Positions 1 to 8,862 are shown, counted from the first letter of the stretch. The stretch is 64,000 nt of DNA from Rhizobacter sp. Root404 (GCF_001425865.1 NZ_LMDS01000005.1:186001-250000); one strand, 5' to 3'. Numbers and translations: made by a program. Notes: generated from the letters alone by a model not told the origin.

Positions 1-524
1 CCGAAGCCGTGGCGGCGCCGGTCGTGCACTTCACGCCGACCGGCCGCCGCATCGACCAGGCCGTAGTGCGCGAGTTCGCCGCATCGCCGGGCGCGGTGCT
101 GCTGTGCGGGCGCTACGAAGGCATCGACCAGCGCTTCATCGACCGCCACGTCGACGTGGAACTGAGCCTGGGCGATTTCGTGCTGTCCGGCGGCGAACTG
201 CCGGCGCTGGCGCTGCTGGACGCCGTCGCGCGGCTGCAGGACGGCGTGCTCGGCGATGCCCAGTCGCACCAACAGGACAGCTTCGAGGACGGCCTGCTCG
301 ATTGCCCGCACTACAGCCGCCCCGAGGTCCTGCCTGGTGGCGGCCCGGGCGACGCGGTGCCGACGGCGCTGCTGTCCGGCCACCACGCGGAGATCGCCCG
401 CTGGCGCCGCGAGCAGTCGCTCGAGATCACCGCCCGCCGGCGCCCCGACCTGATCGCCGCGGCACGCGCCGCCGGGCGTCTGAGCCGGGCCGACGAGACC
501 TTCCTGGCCGGTCTTGTGCCATAA
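1..524 (+). CDS. trmD: tRNA (guanine-N1)-methyltransferase, 3' part
   Basis: This is the C-terminal ~174 codons of TrmD, which methylates G37 of tRNAs from S-adenosylmethionine and prevents +1 frameshifting. The reading frame is open from base 3, so the N-terminal ~80 residues lie left of the window. The trefoil-knot SAM site is visible as GRYEGID followed by [15 protein letters not shown], and the catalytic-aspartate stretch reads [12 protein letters not shown]. It precedes rplS by 111 bp, the end of the conserved rpsP-rimM-trmD-rplS operon. The sequence CATAAT at 520-525, overlapping the stop codon, might be a -10 box for rplS, but no -35 is evident. Confidence 0.96.
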   Translation, partial: EAVAAPVVHFTPTGRRIDQAVVREFAASPGAVLLCGRYEGIDQRFIDRHVDVELSLGDFVLSGGELPALALLDAVARLQDGVLGDAQSHQQDSFEDGLLDCPHYSRPEVLPGGGPGDAVPTALLSGHHAEIARWRREQSLEITARRRPDLIAAARAAGRLSRADETFLAGLVP

Positions 525-635
525 TCAAAGGCTTTTCGATCCTCTGCCGCGCAGAAGCGTGAACCGGCTCGCCCGATTTCAACTGCTTCATCCAATTCCA
601 TCAACGCGCGCGGGCACGATCACTTTGGAGAACCC

Positions 636-989
636 ATGGACCTGATCCAGACCCTCGAGCACGAGGAAATTGCTCGGCTCAACAAGACCATCCCCACGTT
701 CGCCCCGGGCGACACCGTGATCGTCAGCGTCAACGTCGTCGAAGGCACGCGCAAGCGCGTCCAGGCGTTCGAAGGCGTCGTGATCGCCAAGCGCAACCGC
801 AGCCTGAACAGCAGCTTCATCGTGCGCAAGATCTCCAGCGGCGAAGGCGTGGAGCGCACGTTCCAGCTGTACAGCCCGCTGATCGCGTCGATCGAGGTCA
901 AGCGCCGCGGCGACGTTCGCCGCGCCAAGCTGTACTACCTGCGCAGCCGCTCGGGCAAGTCGGCTCGCATCAAGGAAAAGCTGGCCTGA
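636..989 (+). CDS. rplS: 50S ribosomal protein L19
   Basis: 117-residue L19, a structural protein of the large subunit at the interface with the 30S subunit. The whole length matches the family, including [14 protein letters not shown], the [10 protein letters not shown] strand and the [14 protein letters not shown]-terminal region. The start ATG follows a TTTGGAG Shine-Dalgarno sequence at good spacing. It is the last gene of the trmD operon and is followed within 20 bp by a strong intrinsic terminator. Confidence 0.98.
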   Translation: MDLIQTLEHEEIARLNKTIPTFAPGDTVIVSVNVVEGTRKRVQAFEGVVIAKRNRSLNSSFIVRKISSGEGVERTFQLYSPLIASIEVKRRGDVRRAKLYYLRSRSGKSARIKEKLA

Positions 990-1008
990 CGCCTCCCGCG
1001 CACGCCCG

Positions 1009-1037
1009 AAGGCCGCCTCAACCGGGCGGCCTTTTGC
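1009..1037 (+). terminator. rho-independent terminator of the trmD-rplS operon
   Basis: A perfect 9-bp stem (AAGGCCGCC at 1009-1017 with GGCGGCCTT at 1025-1033), a 7-nt loop and a following T-run (TTTT) directly downstream of rplS. Confidence 0.85.
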
Positions 1038-1053
1038 ATTCCGACCCACGCTC

Positions 1054-1737
1054 ATGGCACTCACCTTCGATCCGCAGCAGCTTCCCGTCGTCGGCATCGA
1101 CGATCACCTCCCCCCGCTGACGGCGGAGGTGCTGCGCTCGGCGTCCGTGCGCCGGCGCTTCCTGATGCCGCCGCTGTGGACCCCCGAGATCAAGCAGGAG
1201 CCGCGTTTCAGCGAACGCTTGCCGACGCATGCGTCGGTGCTGGTCGCACTGGTCGAGCGCGAGGAACTCACGGTGCTGCTGACGCAGCGCACCGACCACC
1301 TGAACGATCACCCGGGACAGGTCAGCTTCGCAGGAGGACGCGTCGAACCGACCGACGCGGACGCCGCCGCCACCGCACTGCGCGAGGCCCAGGAAGAAAT
1401 CGGCCTCGACGCGGCCTTCGTCGACGTGCTCGGCGCGATGCCGACCTACACCACCGGAACCGGCTTCATCGTCACGCCGGTCGTTGCGCTGGTGCGGCCC
1501 GGCTTCACGGTGGCGGCCGATCCGTTCGAGGTGGCCGAGGTGTTCGAGGTGCCGCTGAGCTTCCTGATGAACCCGGCGAACCACCGGCGCCACGCGATCG
1601 AACTGAACGGCGCGCAGCGCGAGTTCCTGTCGATGCCGTACGACAGCGCCGGGGCCGATGGCAAGACGCGCCGCTACTTCATCTGGGGCGCCACCGCGGC
1701 GATGCTGCGCAATCTGTATCGTTTCCTCGCGGCTTGA
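1054..1737 (+). CDS. Nudix hydrolase, CoA pyrophosphatase (NudL) type
   Basis: 227-residue Nudix protein. The CoA-pyrophosphatase signature before the Nudix helix is present (LLTQRTDHLNDHPGQVSFAG, residues 75-94), followed by the metal-binding core REAQEEIG at 110-117, whose glutamates coordinate Mg2+. Family members split CoA and its derivatives into 3',5'-ADP and 4'-phosphopantetheine. The first part of the Nudix box deviates from GX5E, which is usual in this branch. No strong SD is seen before the ATG; the gene begins 16 bp after the rplS terminator. It may also act on other nucleoside diphosphates. Confidence 0.88.
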   Translation: MALTFDPQQLPVVGIDDHLPPLTAEVLRSASVRRRFLMPPLWTPEIKQEPRFSERLPTHASVLVALVEREELTVLLTQRTDHLNDHPGQVSFAGGRVEPTDADAAATALREAQEEIGLDAAFVDVLGAMPTYTTGTGFIVTPVVALVRPGFTVAADPFEVAEVFEVPLSFLMNPANHRRHAIELNGAQREFLSMPYDSAGADGKTRRYFIWGATAAMLRNLYRFLAA

Positions 1738-1754
1738 GCATCGATCTGCGTCGG

Positions 1755-1760
1755 TATCAT
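1755..1760 (+). promoter_or_regulatory. -10 box (TATCAT), possible leaderless start of the CobD-like gene
   Basis: TATCAT ends 8 nt before the ATG at 1769 and no Shine-Dalgarno sequence is present, so transcription would begin at or next to the start codon. No clear -35 hexamer. One of a set of similar sites in this window. Confidence 0.45.
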
Positions 1761-1768
1761 CGGCGCGA

Positions 1769-2758
1769 ATGAGTTTCTTCGCCGTCCTGTTCGCGCTGCT
1801 GATCGAGCAACTCAAGCCACTGCCGCGCGGCAACGTGGTGCACGACTCGTTGACGGGCTGGATGCGCTGGACCGGCCGCAATTTCGACGCCGGCCGCGAC
1901 CACCACGCGTGGGTCGTCTGGGCCATCACCTGCGTGTTCCCGGCGCTGGTCGCCTGGGGCGTGCATTTCGGGCTGATCCGCGTCAACGTGCTGCTGGCCC
2001 TCGCGTGGGACGTGACGGTGCTGTACCTGACGCTGGGCTTTCGCCAGTTCAGCCACTACTTCACCGACATCCGCGATGCGCTCGATCGCGGTGACGAGGA
2101 CGACGCCCGCCGGCTGCTCTCCGAATGGCGCCATCTCGATGCGAGCGAGCTGCCGCGCACCGAGCTGCTGCGCCACGTGATCGAGCACTCGCTGCTGGCC
2201 GCGCACCGGCATGTGTTCGGCGTGTTCTTCTGGTTCGTGCTGCTGTCCTCGTTCGGCCTGGGGCCGGCCGGCGCGGTGCTGTACCGGATGGCCGAGCTGG
2301 CCAGCCGCTACTGGGCCTTCAAGAGCCGCACCATCGACGCGCCGGTCAACGCACGGCTGCTCGGCCTGTCGCAGCGGCTGTTCAATGCGCTCGACTTCGT
2401 GCCCGCGCGCATGACGGCCTTCGGCTTCGCGGTGGTCGGCAACTTCGAGGAGGCGATCACGTGCTGGCGGCGCGATGCCGGGCTCTGGAAGCATCCGAAC
2501 GAAGGCATCATCCTGGCCGCCGCCGCGGGCGCCGTCGGGGTGCAACTGGGCGGCACGGCCGCGCCCGGCGTCACGCCCGACCGCTCGCAGACCTTCGAGG
2601 CGGGTGTCTCCCCCGAGGCCGTGATCGCAGAGGGCTCGACGCCCGGGATGCCGCCGGTGCTGGGCCACCTGCGCAGCGTCGTCGGGCTGGTGTGGCGGTC
2701 GGTCGTGTTGTGGATGCTGCTGCTCGCGCTGCTGTCGCTCGCCAACCTCGTCGGTTGA
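1769..2758 (+). CDS. CobD/CbiB (AmpE-related) family membrane protein
   Basis: 329-residue integral membrane protein of the CobD/CbiB family. It has the N-terminal LIEQ segment and hydrophobic helices near residues 45-65, 70-90 and 145-170, plus a C-terminal helix. True CobD joins aminopropanol phosphate to cobyric acid in cobalamin synthesis; the related AmpE is linked to beta-lactamase signalling. No cobalamin or amp genes lie nearby, so the biochemical role is open. The ATG at 1769 was chosen because the N-terminus SFFAVLFALLIEQLKPLP matches the family start. The long ~40-residue loop before the last helix is Gly/Ala/Pro rich. Confidence 0.8.
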   Translation: MSFFAVLFALLIEQLKPLPRGNVVHDSLTGWMRWTGRNFDAGRDHHAWVVWAITCVFPALVAWGVHFGLIRVNVLLALAWDVTVLYLTLGFRQFSHYFTDIRDALDRGDEDDARRLLSEWRHLDASELPRTELLRHVIEHSLLAAHRHVFGVFFWFVLLSSFGLGPAGAVLYRMAELASRYWAFKSRTIDAPVNARLLGLSQRLFNALDFVPARMTAFGFAVVGNFEEAITCWRRDAGLWKHPNEGIILAAAAGAVGVQLGGTAAPGVTPDRSQTFEAGVSPEAVIAEGSTPGMPPVLGHLRSVVGLVWRSVVLWMLLLALLSLANLVG

Positions 2759-2767
2759 GACGCTGAC

Positions 2768-3673
2768 TCAGCGCCGGTCGACCAACTCGGCGAGGATCTC
2801 GGCGTAGATCCGGTAGCGGGATTCGCTGATGTCGCCACGTTCCACCGCGGCGCGGACCCCGCAGCCGGGCTCGTGAAGGTGGGTGCAGTTGTAGAAGCGA
2901 CACTGCGACGAATGCGCGCGCAGGTCCGGCATCAGCGACGGGAGCTGGTTCGCGTCGATCTGGCGCAGGCCGAATTCCTGGAAGCCCGGCGAATCGATCA
3001 GCGCGCTGCGGCGGTCGCTGCCGTCGATCCAGTACCACTGCGTGAAGGTCGTGGTGTGGCGGCCGGAATTCAGCGCCTGGGAGATCTCGCCGACCTGCGC
3101 TTTCGCGTCCGGCGCAAGCAGGTTGATCAGCGTGCTCTTGCCCGTGCCGCTCGGGCCAAGCACCAGCGTGGCCCGACCGTCGAGCAGCGGGCCGAGCACC
3201 GCGCGCGCCTCGTCCTGGCGGGTCTTGAGCGCCAGCTCGACCACCTCGATGCCCATGGCAGCGTAGGGACGCAGGCGCTCGCGCGCCGCGTCGATCGTCG
3301 GCAGGTCGGTCTTGTTGAGGACGATGCGGGCCGGGATGTCGGCGCTCTCCGCCGCGATCAGTGCACGGGCGAGCTGGGATTCGCTGAACACCGGTTCGGC
3401 CGCGACCAGCACCATCAGCTGGTCGAGGTTGGCTGCGAAGGACTTGGTCTTCCATTCGTCCTGGCGGAAGAGCAGGTTGCGGCGCGGCTCGACGTGCTCG
3501 ATCACGCCTTCGTCGCCCGACACCTGCCAGCGCACGCGGTCGCCGACCACGCAATCGCTCTTCTTGCCGCGCGGATGGCAGTGGACACGTTCGCCCTCGG
3601 GCGTCTCGACGACGTAGTGGCGGCCGTGCCCGGCGACCACGAGGCCGATGTCGAGCGCGGCGAACTTGCTCAA
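2768..3673 (-). CDS. rsgA: ribosome small subunit-dependent GTPase A
   Basis: 301-residue circularly permuted GTPase that checks late 30S subunit maturation. An OB-fold covers about residues 1-75. The G motifs appear in permuted order: NKTD (G4), GPSGTGKST (G1/P-loop) and DSPGFQEFG (G3). The C-terminal zinc module shows Cys-x4-Cys-x-His (CRFYNCTH) followed by a further Cys in EPGC. The stop lies 9 bp from the convergent CobD-like gene. The start overlaps the end of the upstream protease gene by 4 bp, suggesting translational coupling. Confidence 0.96.
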   Translation of the reverse strand: MSKFAALDIGLVVAGHGRHYVVETPEGERVHCHPRGKKSDCVVGDRVRWQVSGDEGVIEHVEPRRNLLFRQDEWKTKSFAANLDQLMVLVAAEPVFSESQLARALIAAESADIPARIVLNKTDLPTIDAARERLRPYAAMGIEVVELALKTRQDEARAVLGPLLDGRATLVLGPSGTGKSTLINLLAPDAKAQVGEISQALNSGRHTTTFTQWYWIDGSDRRSALIDSPGFQEFGLRQIDANQLPSLMPDLRAHSSQCRFYNCTHLHEPGCGVRAAVERGDISESRYRIYAEILAELVDRR

Positions 3674-4953
3674 GCCGCGAGTGCCGGGGCCGAGCGCGCC
3701 AGCGCCGCGAGCCGCTCCGACGCCGGCGGGTGCGAATAGTAGAAGCGCACATAGACCGGGTCGGGCGTCAGCGTCGCCGCGTTGTCCTCGTGCAGCTTCA
3801 GCAGCGCGGCGGCCAGGTCGCTGCCGCTGGCTTGCTGGCAGGCGTAGGCATCGGCCTCGAACTCGTGGCGGCGCGACAGCAGCGCGAACAGCGGCGACAC
3901 GAAGAACGTGAACACCGGGGTGACCAGCAGGAACAGCAGCAGCGCAATCGCGTCGTTGGGCGCGCTCATCGACGGCCGCACGCCGAGGCCGGCATAGAAC
4001 CAGGCCTGGGTCGACAACCAGCCGAGCAGCGCCAGCGCGCCCAGGCTGATCGCGAACATCGCCAGGATCCGCTTGATCACGTGACGGTGCTTGAAGTGGC
4101 CGAGTTCATGAGCCAGGACCGCCTCCACCTCGCCCACCGTCAGCTTGCTCAGCAGCGTGTCGAAGAACACCACCCGCTTGGAGGCGCCGAAGCCGGTGAA
4201 GTATGCGTTCGCGTGGGCCGAGCGCTTGCTGCCGTCCATCACGAACAGGCCCTTGGCCGCGAAGCCGCAGCGCGCCATCAGCGCCTGCACGCGGGCGACG
4301 AGCGACTCGTCGGCCAGCGGCTGGAACTTGTTGAACAGCGGGGCGATGACGGTCGGGTAGAGCAGCAGCACGGCCACGTTGAAGGCCATCCAGGCGCCCC
4401 AGGCCCACAGCCACCACAGGCCGCCGGTCGCGCCCATGATCCACAGCATCAGCGCGGCGACCGGCAGGCCGATCACCGCGCCGACCAGCAGGCCCTTCAG
4501 CGTGTCGGCGAGGTACAGCTTCCAGGTCATGCGGTTGAAGCCGAAGCGCTGCTCCAGGCGGAAGGTGTTGTAGAGCTCGAAGGGCAGATCGAGCAGGCCG
4601 CCGATCAGCGCGAAGGCCGCCAGCAGTGCAAGCTGGTAGGCCATCGCACCGAAGCGCGGCTGGACGGCGTCGCGCACCGCGGCGTTGAGCGCGTCGATCC
4701 CGCCGAGCAGCGTCCAGCCCAGCAGCACGACGGCGCCGAACGCCATGCTCAGCAGCCCGAAGCGGCCCTTCGCCAGCGTGTAGTCCGCGGCGCGCTGGTG
4801 CGCGGCGAGCGTGATCGTGGAGGCGAAAGGCGCAGGCACGGCGCCGCGATGGGCCGCCACGTGCCGCATCTGCCGGGTGGCCAGCCAGAACTTCGTCAGC
4901 AGCGAGGCGAGCAGCGCGGCGGCGAACAGCAGCGAGAGAGTGGGAGCTTGCAT
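3670..4953 (-). CDS. M48 family Ste24-like membrane metalloprotease
   Basis: 427-residue multi-pass protease of the CAAX/Ste24 branch of peptidase family M48. The zinc motif is [10 protein letters not shown], and the third ligand lies in the following EFEAD segment, as expected. About seven hydrophobic segments surround the catalytic domain, giving a membrane chamber. Substrates are unknown; the longer Ste24 architecture separates it from HtpX (~290 residues). It is the promoter-proximal gene of a two-gene minus-strand unit with rsgA and is divergent from orn across 44 bp. Confidence 0.9.
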   Translation of the reverse strand: MQAPTLSLLFAAALLASLLTKFWLATRQMRHVAAHRGAVPAPFASTITLAAHQRAADYTLAKGRFGLLSMAFGAVVLLGWTLLGGIDALNAAVRDAVQPRFGAMAYQLALLAAFALIGGLLDLPFELYNTFRLEQRFGFNRMTWKLYLADTLKGLLVGAVIGLPVAALMLWIMGATGGLWWLWAWGAWMAFNVAVLLLYPTVIAPLFNKFQPLADESLVARVQALMARCGFAAKGLFVMDGSKRSAHANAYFTGFGASKRVVFFDTLLSKLTVGEVEAVLAHELGHFKHRHVIKRILAMFAISLGALALLGWLSTQAWFYAGLGVRPSMSAPNDAIALLLFLLVTPVFTFFVSPLFALLSRRHEFEADAYACQQASGSDLAAALLKLHEDNAATLTPDPVYVRFYYSHPPASERLAALARSAPALAA

Positions 4954-4959
4954 GGCCGA

Positions 4960-4965
4960 AGTGTA
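4960..4965 (-). promoter_or_regulatory. -10 box (TACACT) 6 nt before the protease start codon
   Basis: On the minus strand TACACT is followed by six bases and then the ATG at 4953, with no Shine-Dalgarno sequence. The same box at the same distance precedes the ABC exporter at 41706. Candidate leaderless promoter. Confidence 0.5.
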
Positions 4966-4997
4966 GGGTCTGCGAAAATCCCTCGAAGGAGAACCGA

Positions 4998-5558
4998 ATG
5001 ACCGACAACCCCCTGGCCCGTGCCGACGACAACCTGATCTGGATCGACCTCGAGATGACCGGGCTCTACCCCGACACCGACCGCATCATCGAGGTCGCGG
5101 TCGTCGTCACCGACCCGCACCTGCAGCATCGCGTCGAAGGCCCCGTCTTCGCGATCCACCAGAGCGAGGCCACGCTCGATGCGATGGATGCCTGGAACAA
5201 GGGCACGCACGGCAAGAGCAGGTTGATCGACCGCGTCCGCGCTTCGACCGTGGACGAGGCCAGCGCCGAGGCGCAAGTGATCGAGTTCCTGAAGCAGTAC
5301 GTGCCGAAGGGCAAGTCGCCGATGTGCGGCAACAGCATCTGCCAGGACCGCCGCTTCCTCGCGCGCACGATGCCGAAGCTGGAGGAGTTCTTCCACTACC
5401 GCAACCTCGACGTGAGCACATTGAAGGAACTCGCCAAGCGCTGGAAGCCCGAGATCCTGGTCGGTTTCAAGAAGGCGCAGGCGCACACCGCGCTGGCCGA
5501 CATCACCGAGTCGATCGATGAACTCGTGTACTACCGCGAGCATCTGCTGGCGAAGTGA
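4998..5558 (+). CDS. orn: oligoribonuclease
   Basis: 186-residue DEDDh 3'-to-5' exonuclease that degrades 2-5 nt RNAs, including pGpG from cyclic-di-GMP turnover. Exonuclease motif I is IDLEMTGL with Asp and Glu ligands, motif II includes the Asp of NSICQDRRF, and motif III is HTALADI near the C-terminus. Full family length. The ATG is preceded by AAGGAGAA at ideal spacing. A weak GAAAAT (4974-4979) could be its -10 box. Divergent from the Ste24-like protease. Confidence 0.97.
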   Translation: MTDNPLARADDNLIWIDLEMTGLYPDTDRIIEVAVVVTDPHLQHRVEGPVFAIHQSEATLDAMDAWNKGTHGKSRLIDRVRASTVDEASAEAQVIEFLKQYVPKGKSPMCGNSICQDRRFLARTMPKLEEFFHYRNLDVSTLKELAKRWKPEILVGFKKAQAHTALADITESIDELVYYREHLLAK

Positions 5559-5578
5559 GGGCCATCGGTCTCGACCCC

Positions 5579-5607
5579 TTGCGGGAAAACCCCAGCCGAC
5601 ATAGAAT
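5579..5607 (+). promoter_or_regulatory. sigma70 promoter of rhlE
   Basis: TTGCGG (5579-5584) and TAGAAT (5602-5607) separated by exactly 17 bp. The predicted transcription start is near 5614, which leaves a leader of about 309 nt before the rhlE start codon. Confidence 0.65.
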
Positions 5608-5613
5608 GCGAGC

Positions 5614-5922
5614 TTCGCCGGAGCACGCTAAATCGCGCCGGCGGCTCGTTCATCCCCTCTGACCTCATCGAGTCTTCGCCCGCTGCACCTGTTGCGGGCT
5701 CTGTTCGAACCCAAGCGGCCTGCCAGCGCTTGCGGGAATGGTTGGCGGCGATGCCGTCGCTTTGACTGTTCCCGAGATCCGGCGCCGCCCTGGCGCTGAT
5801 TCGGACCTTCTCCCCAGCGACTTGTTGGGTCACCACATGGCGTGGTGACCGGCGCGTTCTCGCACGTCTTGTGCCCACGAGGCGACGTGCGGGCGTGCGA
5901 TGTTTGAAGACGAAAGAAGACC
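5614..5922 (+). promoter_or_regulatory. long structured 5' leader of rhlE
   Basis: This is the only stretch over 300 bases without a gene. It holds two strong hairpins near the start codon. One has a perfect 9-bp stem, GGTCACCAC (5828-5836) with GTGGTGACC (5842-5850), and a 5-nt loop. The other has a perfect 8-bp stem, CGCACGTC (5861-5868) with GACGTGCG (5884-5891), and a 15-nt loop. No T-run follows either stem, so they are not ordinary terminators. Long autoregulatory leaders are known for cold-shock DEAD-box helicases; the same role is inferred here. No convincing small reading frame was seen. Confidence 0.55.
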
Positions 5923-7458
5923 ATGACATTCGAAACCCTGGGCCTGAACGAAGCCCTGACCAAGGCCGTGACCGCTTCCGGCTACGAGACCGCCACCGAA
6001 GTGCAGACGCAGGCGATCCCGCCCGCGCTCGCCGGCGCCGACCTGATGGTCTCCGCCAGCACCGGCAGCGGCAAGACCGCCGCCTTCATCCTGCCCGCGC
6101 TCGAGCGCGTGCTGGCCGCCCGCGCCGACACCACGCAAAAGCGTGAACGCGGCGTGATCTACGGCCCGCGCGTCCTCGTGCTGTGCCCGACGCGCGAACT
6201 CGCGATGCAGGTGGCCAAGGCCGCCGCGACCTACGGCCGCTTCGTGCCGGGCCTGCGCGTCGCCACCGTCGTCGGCGGCGTGCCGTACCCGGCGCAGATT
6301 GCCGCGCTGCGCGGCCAGCTCGACATCCTGATCTCGACCCCGGGCCGCCTGATCGACCACCTGAACACCGGCAAGGCCGTGCTCGAGAACGTCGAGATGC
6401 TGGTGCTCGACGAAGCCGACCGCATGCTCGACATGGGCTTCATCGACGACATCAACACGATCGCCGAAGCGATTCCCGCGACGCGCCAGACGGTGATGTT
6501 CAGCGCCACGTTCCTCGGGCACGTCGGCCGCCTCGCGCAAAACCTGCTGCGCGATCCGAAGCGCATCGACGTCGCGTCGCACACCGACACGCACGAGAAC
6601 ATCGAGCAGCGCCTGCACTGGGCCGACAACGTCAACCACAAGAACGCGCTGCTCGACCACATCCTGACTCGCAAGGAGATGGAACAGGCCGTCGTGTTCA
6701 CCAGCACCCAGCGCGATGCCGACTGGCTCGCCGACCGTTTGGCCGACATGGGCCACCATGTGGCGTCGCTGCATGGCGGCCATCCGCAAGGACGCCGCAA
6801 CCGCGTGCTGCAGGGCCTGCGCAACGGCCAGCTGAAGATCCTGATCGCGACCGACGTCGCCGCGCGCGGCATCGACGTGCCCACCATCAGCCACGTGATC
6901 AATTACGGCTTGCCGATGAAGGCCGAGGACTACGTGCACCGCATCGGCCGCACCGGCCGCGCCGGCCGCAATGGTCTGGCGATCACGCTGGGCGAGCGCA
7001 TGGACGTCGGCATGATCCGCCGCATCCAGCAGTTCACGACCCAGAGCATCCCGGTGCAGACCGTCGAGGGCCTGGAGCCGAAGAGCCCCGAGCCGAAGAT
7101 GTTCGCGGCGCGCCCGGAAGGCGCGGGCCGCTTCGGCAACAAGCCGTTCGGCAAGCCGAGCTACGGCAAGAAGCCGTTCGAGCACCGCGGCCAGGGCTTC
7201 GCACCGCGTGGCGGTGAGGGTTTCGCGCCGCGCGGCGGTGAGGGCTTCGCACCGCGCGATCGGGCCCCGTTCGATCGCAATGCCGCACCGCGCTTCGAGC
7301 CGCGTGCGCCGCACGGTGATGCCCCGCGCCACAGCCCGTTCGATCGCGGCGCCGCCACCGGCCGCGTCGACCACAAGCCGGCGTTCGCCCCGCGCAAGCC
7401 GGGCGCGCCGGCCGGCAAGGGCGGCTTCAAGGGTCGCCCGACCGGCTTCTCGCGCTGA
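5923..7458 (+). CDS. rhlE: DEAD-box ATP-dependent RNA helicase, RhlE type
   Basis: 511-residue RNA helicase. Motifs in order: Q-motif around residue 25, ASTGSGKT (I), PTRELA (Ia), TPGRL (Ib), DEAD (II, VLDEADRMLDMGF), SAT (III), then ATDVAARGIDVP (V) and HRIGRTGRAGR (VI). After residue ~375 the tail is basic, Gly/Pro/Phe/Arg-rich and disordered, with RGG-like FAPRGGEG repeats, typical of RhlE RNA-binding tails. Only a weak GAAAGAAG purine tract precedes the ATG, so translation may depend on the leader structure. An intrinsic terminator follows. Confidence 0.95.
   Translation: MTFETLGLNEALTKAVTASGYETATEVQTQAIPPALAGADLMVSASTGSGKTAAFILPALERVLAARADTTQKRERGVIYGPRVLVLCPTRELAMQVAKAAATYGRFVPGLRVATVVGGVPYPAQIAALRGQLDILISTPGRLIDHLNTGKAVLENVEMLVLDEADRMLDMGFIDDINTIAEAIPATRQTVMFSATFLGHVGRLAQNLLRDPKRIDVASHTDTHENIEQRLHWADNVNHKNALLDHILTRKEMEQAVVFTSTQRDADWLADRLADMGHHVASLHGGHPQGRRNRVLQGLRNGQLKILIATDVAARGIDVPTISHVINYGLPMKAEDYVHRIGRTGRAGRNGLAITLGERMDVGMIRRIQQFTTQSIPVQTVEGLEPKSPEPKMFAARPEGAGRFGNKPFGKPSYGKKPFEHRGQGFAPRGGEGFAPRGGEGFAPRDRAPFDRNAAPRFEPRAPHGDAPRHSPFDRGAATGRVDHKPAFAPRKPGAPAGKGGFKGRPTGFSR
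7198..7257 (+). repeat. 24-bp tandem repeat in the RhlE tail
   Basis: Two full 24-bp units (7198-7221 and 7222-7245) and half a third encode FAPRGGEG repeats, roughly residues 426-445. The units differ only at a few third positions. Such in-frame units can expand or contract between strains. Confidence 0.8.
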
Positions 7459-7477
7459 GCGTTTCGGCGCCATGAAA

Positions 7478-7503
7478 AAAGGCCCGCTCGATGCGGGCCT
7501 TTT
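7478..7503. terminator. bidirectional intrinsic terminator
   Basis: Perfect 10-bp stem AAAGGCCCGC (7478-7487) with GCGGGCCTTT (7493-7502) and a 5-nt loop; A-run on the left and T-run on the right. It lies between the convergent rhlE and transglutaminase genes and can serve both. Confidence 0.85.
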
Positions 7504-7524
7504 GCTTGGCGCCGTGACAGGAAC

Positions 7525-8406
7525 TCAACGCCGCTTCACCGCCACGTTGACGGTCATGCCGAGGTAGTCGCCCGGTTCGCCGTACCAGCTGCCGGCGATC
7601 GGCGCGGCCTGCGAGGGGTCGCGCGCCACGCCGACGCGGATCAGCTGGTTCCCGCCGAGCAGGTTGTTGGTCGGGTCGAACGGCACCCACCCCGCGCCCG
7701 GCAGGTAGGCCTGCAGCCAGGCGTGCGTGGAGCCCGCACCGACAGTGCCGGCATCGTCGCCGCCGTCCAGCGCCGGGTCGTACAGGTAGCCCGAGACGAA
7801 GCGCGTGGCGATGCCCAGGCGGCGCGCGGCCTCCATCATCAGCAGTGCGAAATCGCGGCACGAGCCGCTGTTCAGCTTCAGGGTGGCCTGCGGCGTCTGC
7901 GTGCCTTCCTCGTCGCGCTCGGCATAGCGGAAGTTGACGCGGATGAACTCGTTCATCTTGACCAGCAGGTCACGCGTGCCGGTCAGCCCGTCGGTGCGAA
8001 TGAACTGGCGCGCCCACGCGGTCAGGTGGCCGCCCGGATCGTCGTGGTTCGGGCGCAGGTAGTTCTCGAGGTCGAAGCGCTCGTCCAGGCTGTATGCGAA
8101 CGGGAACACCTCGGCGCTGGGCGCCAGCGGCAGTTCGAGGTTGTTGGTGTGCGCGTGCTCGATCGCGAAGCTGCAGACGATCTTCAGCTCGTCGGCCGGC
8201 ACCAGCGGTTGCACCAGCGCGACCGAGTTGGAGTGCGGATCCTGGATCATGCGCACCATGGCTTCGGGGCTGACCTGCAGGTCGGTCGCGAGCACCCGCA
8301 GGTCATGGCTGTCCCGCGGGCGGAACATGACCCGGTGCTCGCCGAAGGTCACCGGGTTCTGGTAGTGGTAGACCGTCGTGTGGACGATCTCGTATTGCAC
8401 GGACAT
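7525..8406 (-). CDS. transglutaminase-like cysteine protease family protein
   Basis: 293-residue protein with an N-terminal beta domain (YEIVHTTVYHYQNPVTFGEH, bacterial transglutaminase-like N-terminal region) and a C-terminal transglutaminase core. The catalytic triad is readable: Cys in SGSCRDFALLM, His in STHAWLQAYLPG and Asp in WVPFDPTNN. Proteins of this family are often linked to peptide or cyanophycin-like amide processing; the substrate here is unknown. The start at 8406 was chosen because the family begins MSxxYEIxHxTxYxY. The FKBP gene upstream ends 23 bp away on the same strand. Confidence 0.9.
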   Translation of the reverse strand: MSVQYEIVHTTVYHYQNPVTFGEHRVMFRPRDSHDLRVLATDLQVSPEAMVRMIQDPHSNSVALVQPLVPADELKIVCSFAIEHAHTNNLELPLAPSAEVFPFAYSLDERFDLENYLRPNHDDPGGHLTAWARQFIRTDGLTGTRDLLVKMNEFIRVNFRYAERDEEGTQTPQATLKLNSGSCRDFALLMMEAARRLGIATRFVSGYLYDPALDGGDDAGTVGAGSTHAWLQAYLPGAGWVPFDPTNNLLGGNQLIRVGVARDPSQAAPIAGSWYGEPGDYLGMTVNVAVKRR

Positions 8407-8429
8407 CGGAATCGATCGGGCGCCGACGA

Positions 8430-8777
8430 TCAGGTGCCGAGCAGTTCGACCTCGAACATCAGCGTCGCGTTCGGCGGGATCACGCCGCCGGCGCCGCGGG
8501 CACCGTAGCCGAGCTGCGGGGGGATCACCAGCACGCGCGTACCGCCGACCTGCATGCCTTGCACGCCTTCGTCCCAGCCGCGGATCACCTGACCGCCGCC
8601 GAGGCCGAACGCGAACGGGTCGCCGCGGTCCTTGCTGGAATCGAATTTCGCGCCCTTGACGCCGTCCTTGTAGAGCCAACCGGTGTAGTGGACGGTGACG
8701 TGCTGGCCGGCCTGGGCAGTGGCGCCGGAGCCGACGGTGGTGTCTTCGTACTGGAGGCCGGAATCGGTGGTGACCAT
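8430..8777 (-). CDS. FKBP-type peptidyl-prolyl cis-trans isomerase
   Basis: 115-residue single-domain FKBP that accelerates proline isomerisation; no signal peptide, so probably cytoplasmic. Family motifs include [30 protein letters not shown] and [22 protein letters not shown]. The ATG at 8777 gives the standard length ([14 protein letters not shown] start); an upstream in-frame ATG at 8813 would add 12 residues. A weak GAAAG lies 8 nt before the chosen start. Confidence 0.93.
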   Translation of the reverse strand: MVTTDSGLQYEDTTVGSGATAQAGQHVTVHYTGWLYKDGVKGAKFDSSKDRGDPFAFGLGGGQVIRGWDEGVQGMQVGGTRVLVIPPQLGYGARGAGGVIPPNATLMFEVELLGT

Positions 8778-8862
8778 CGCGCGCTTTCGTGTGGGTTGAA
8801 CAGGGTCCGACATCATGCCAGCGCACGGCGCGGCGAGCGTAGGCGGAAGTCTGCTAGGGCGG

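Noticed and set aside
5871-6146. Short upstream frame overlapping the rhlE start as a leader peptide
   Set aside because: It is an alternative frame of rhlE itself with no Shine-Dalgarno sequence and an Arg-rich shadow composition.
8430-8813. Longer start for the FKBP gene at 8813
   Set aside because: The extra residues PVQPTRKRA are not family-like, and the ATG at 8777 gives the normal length.
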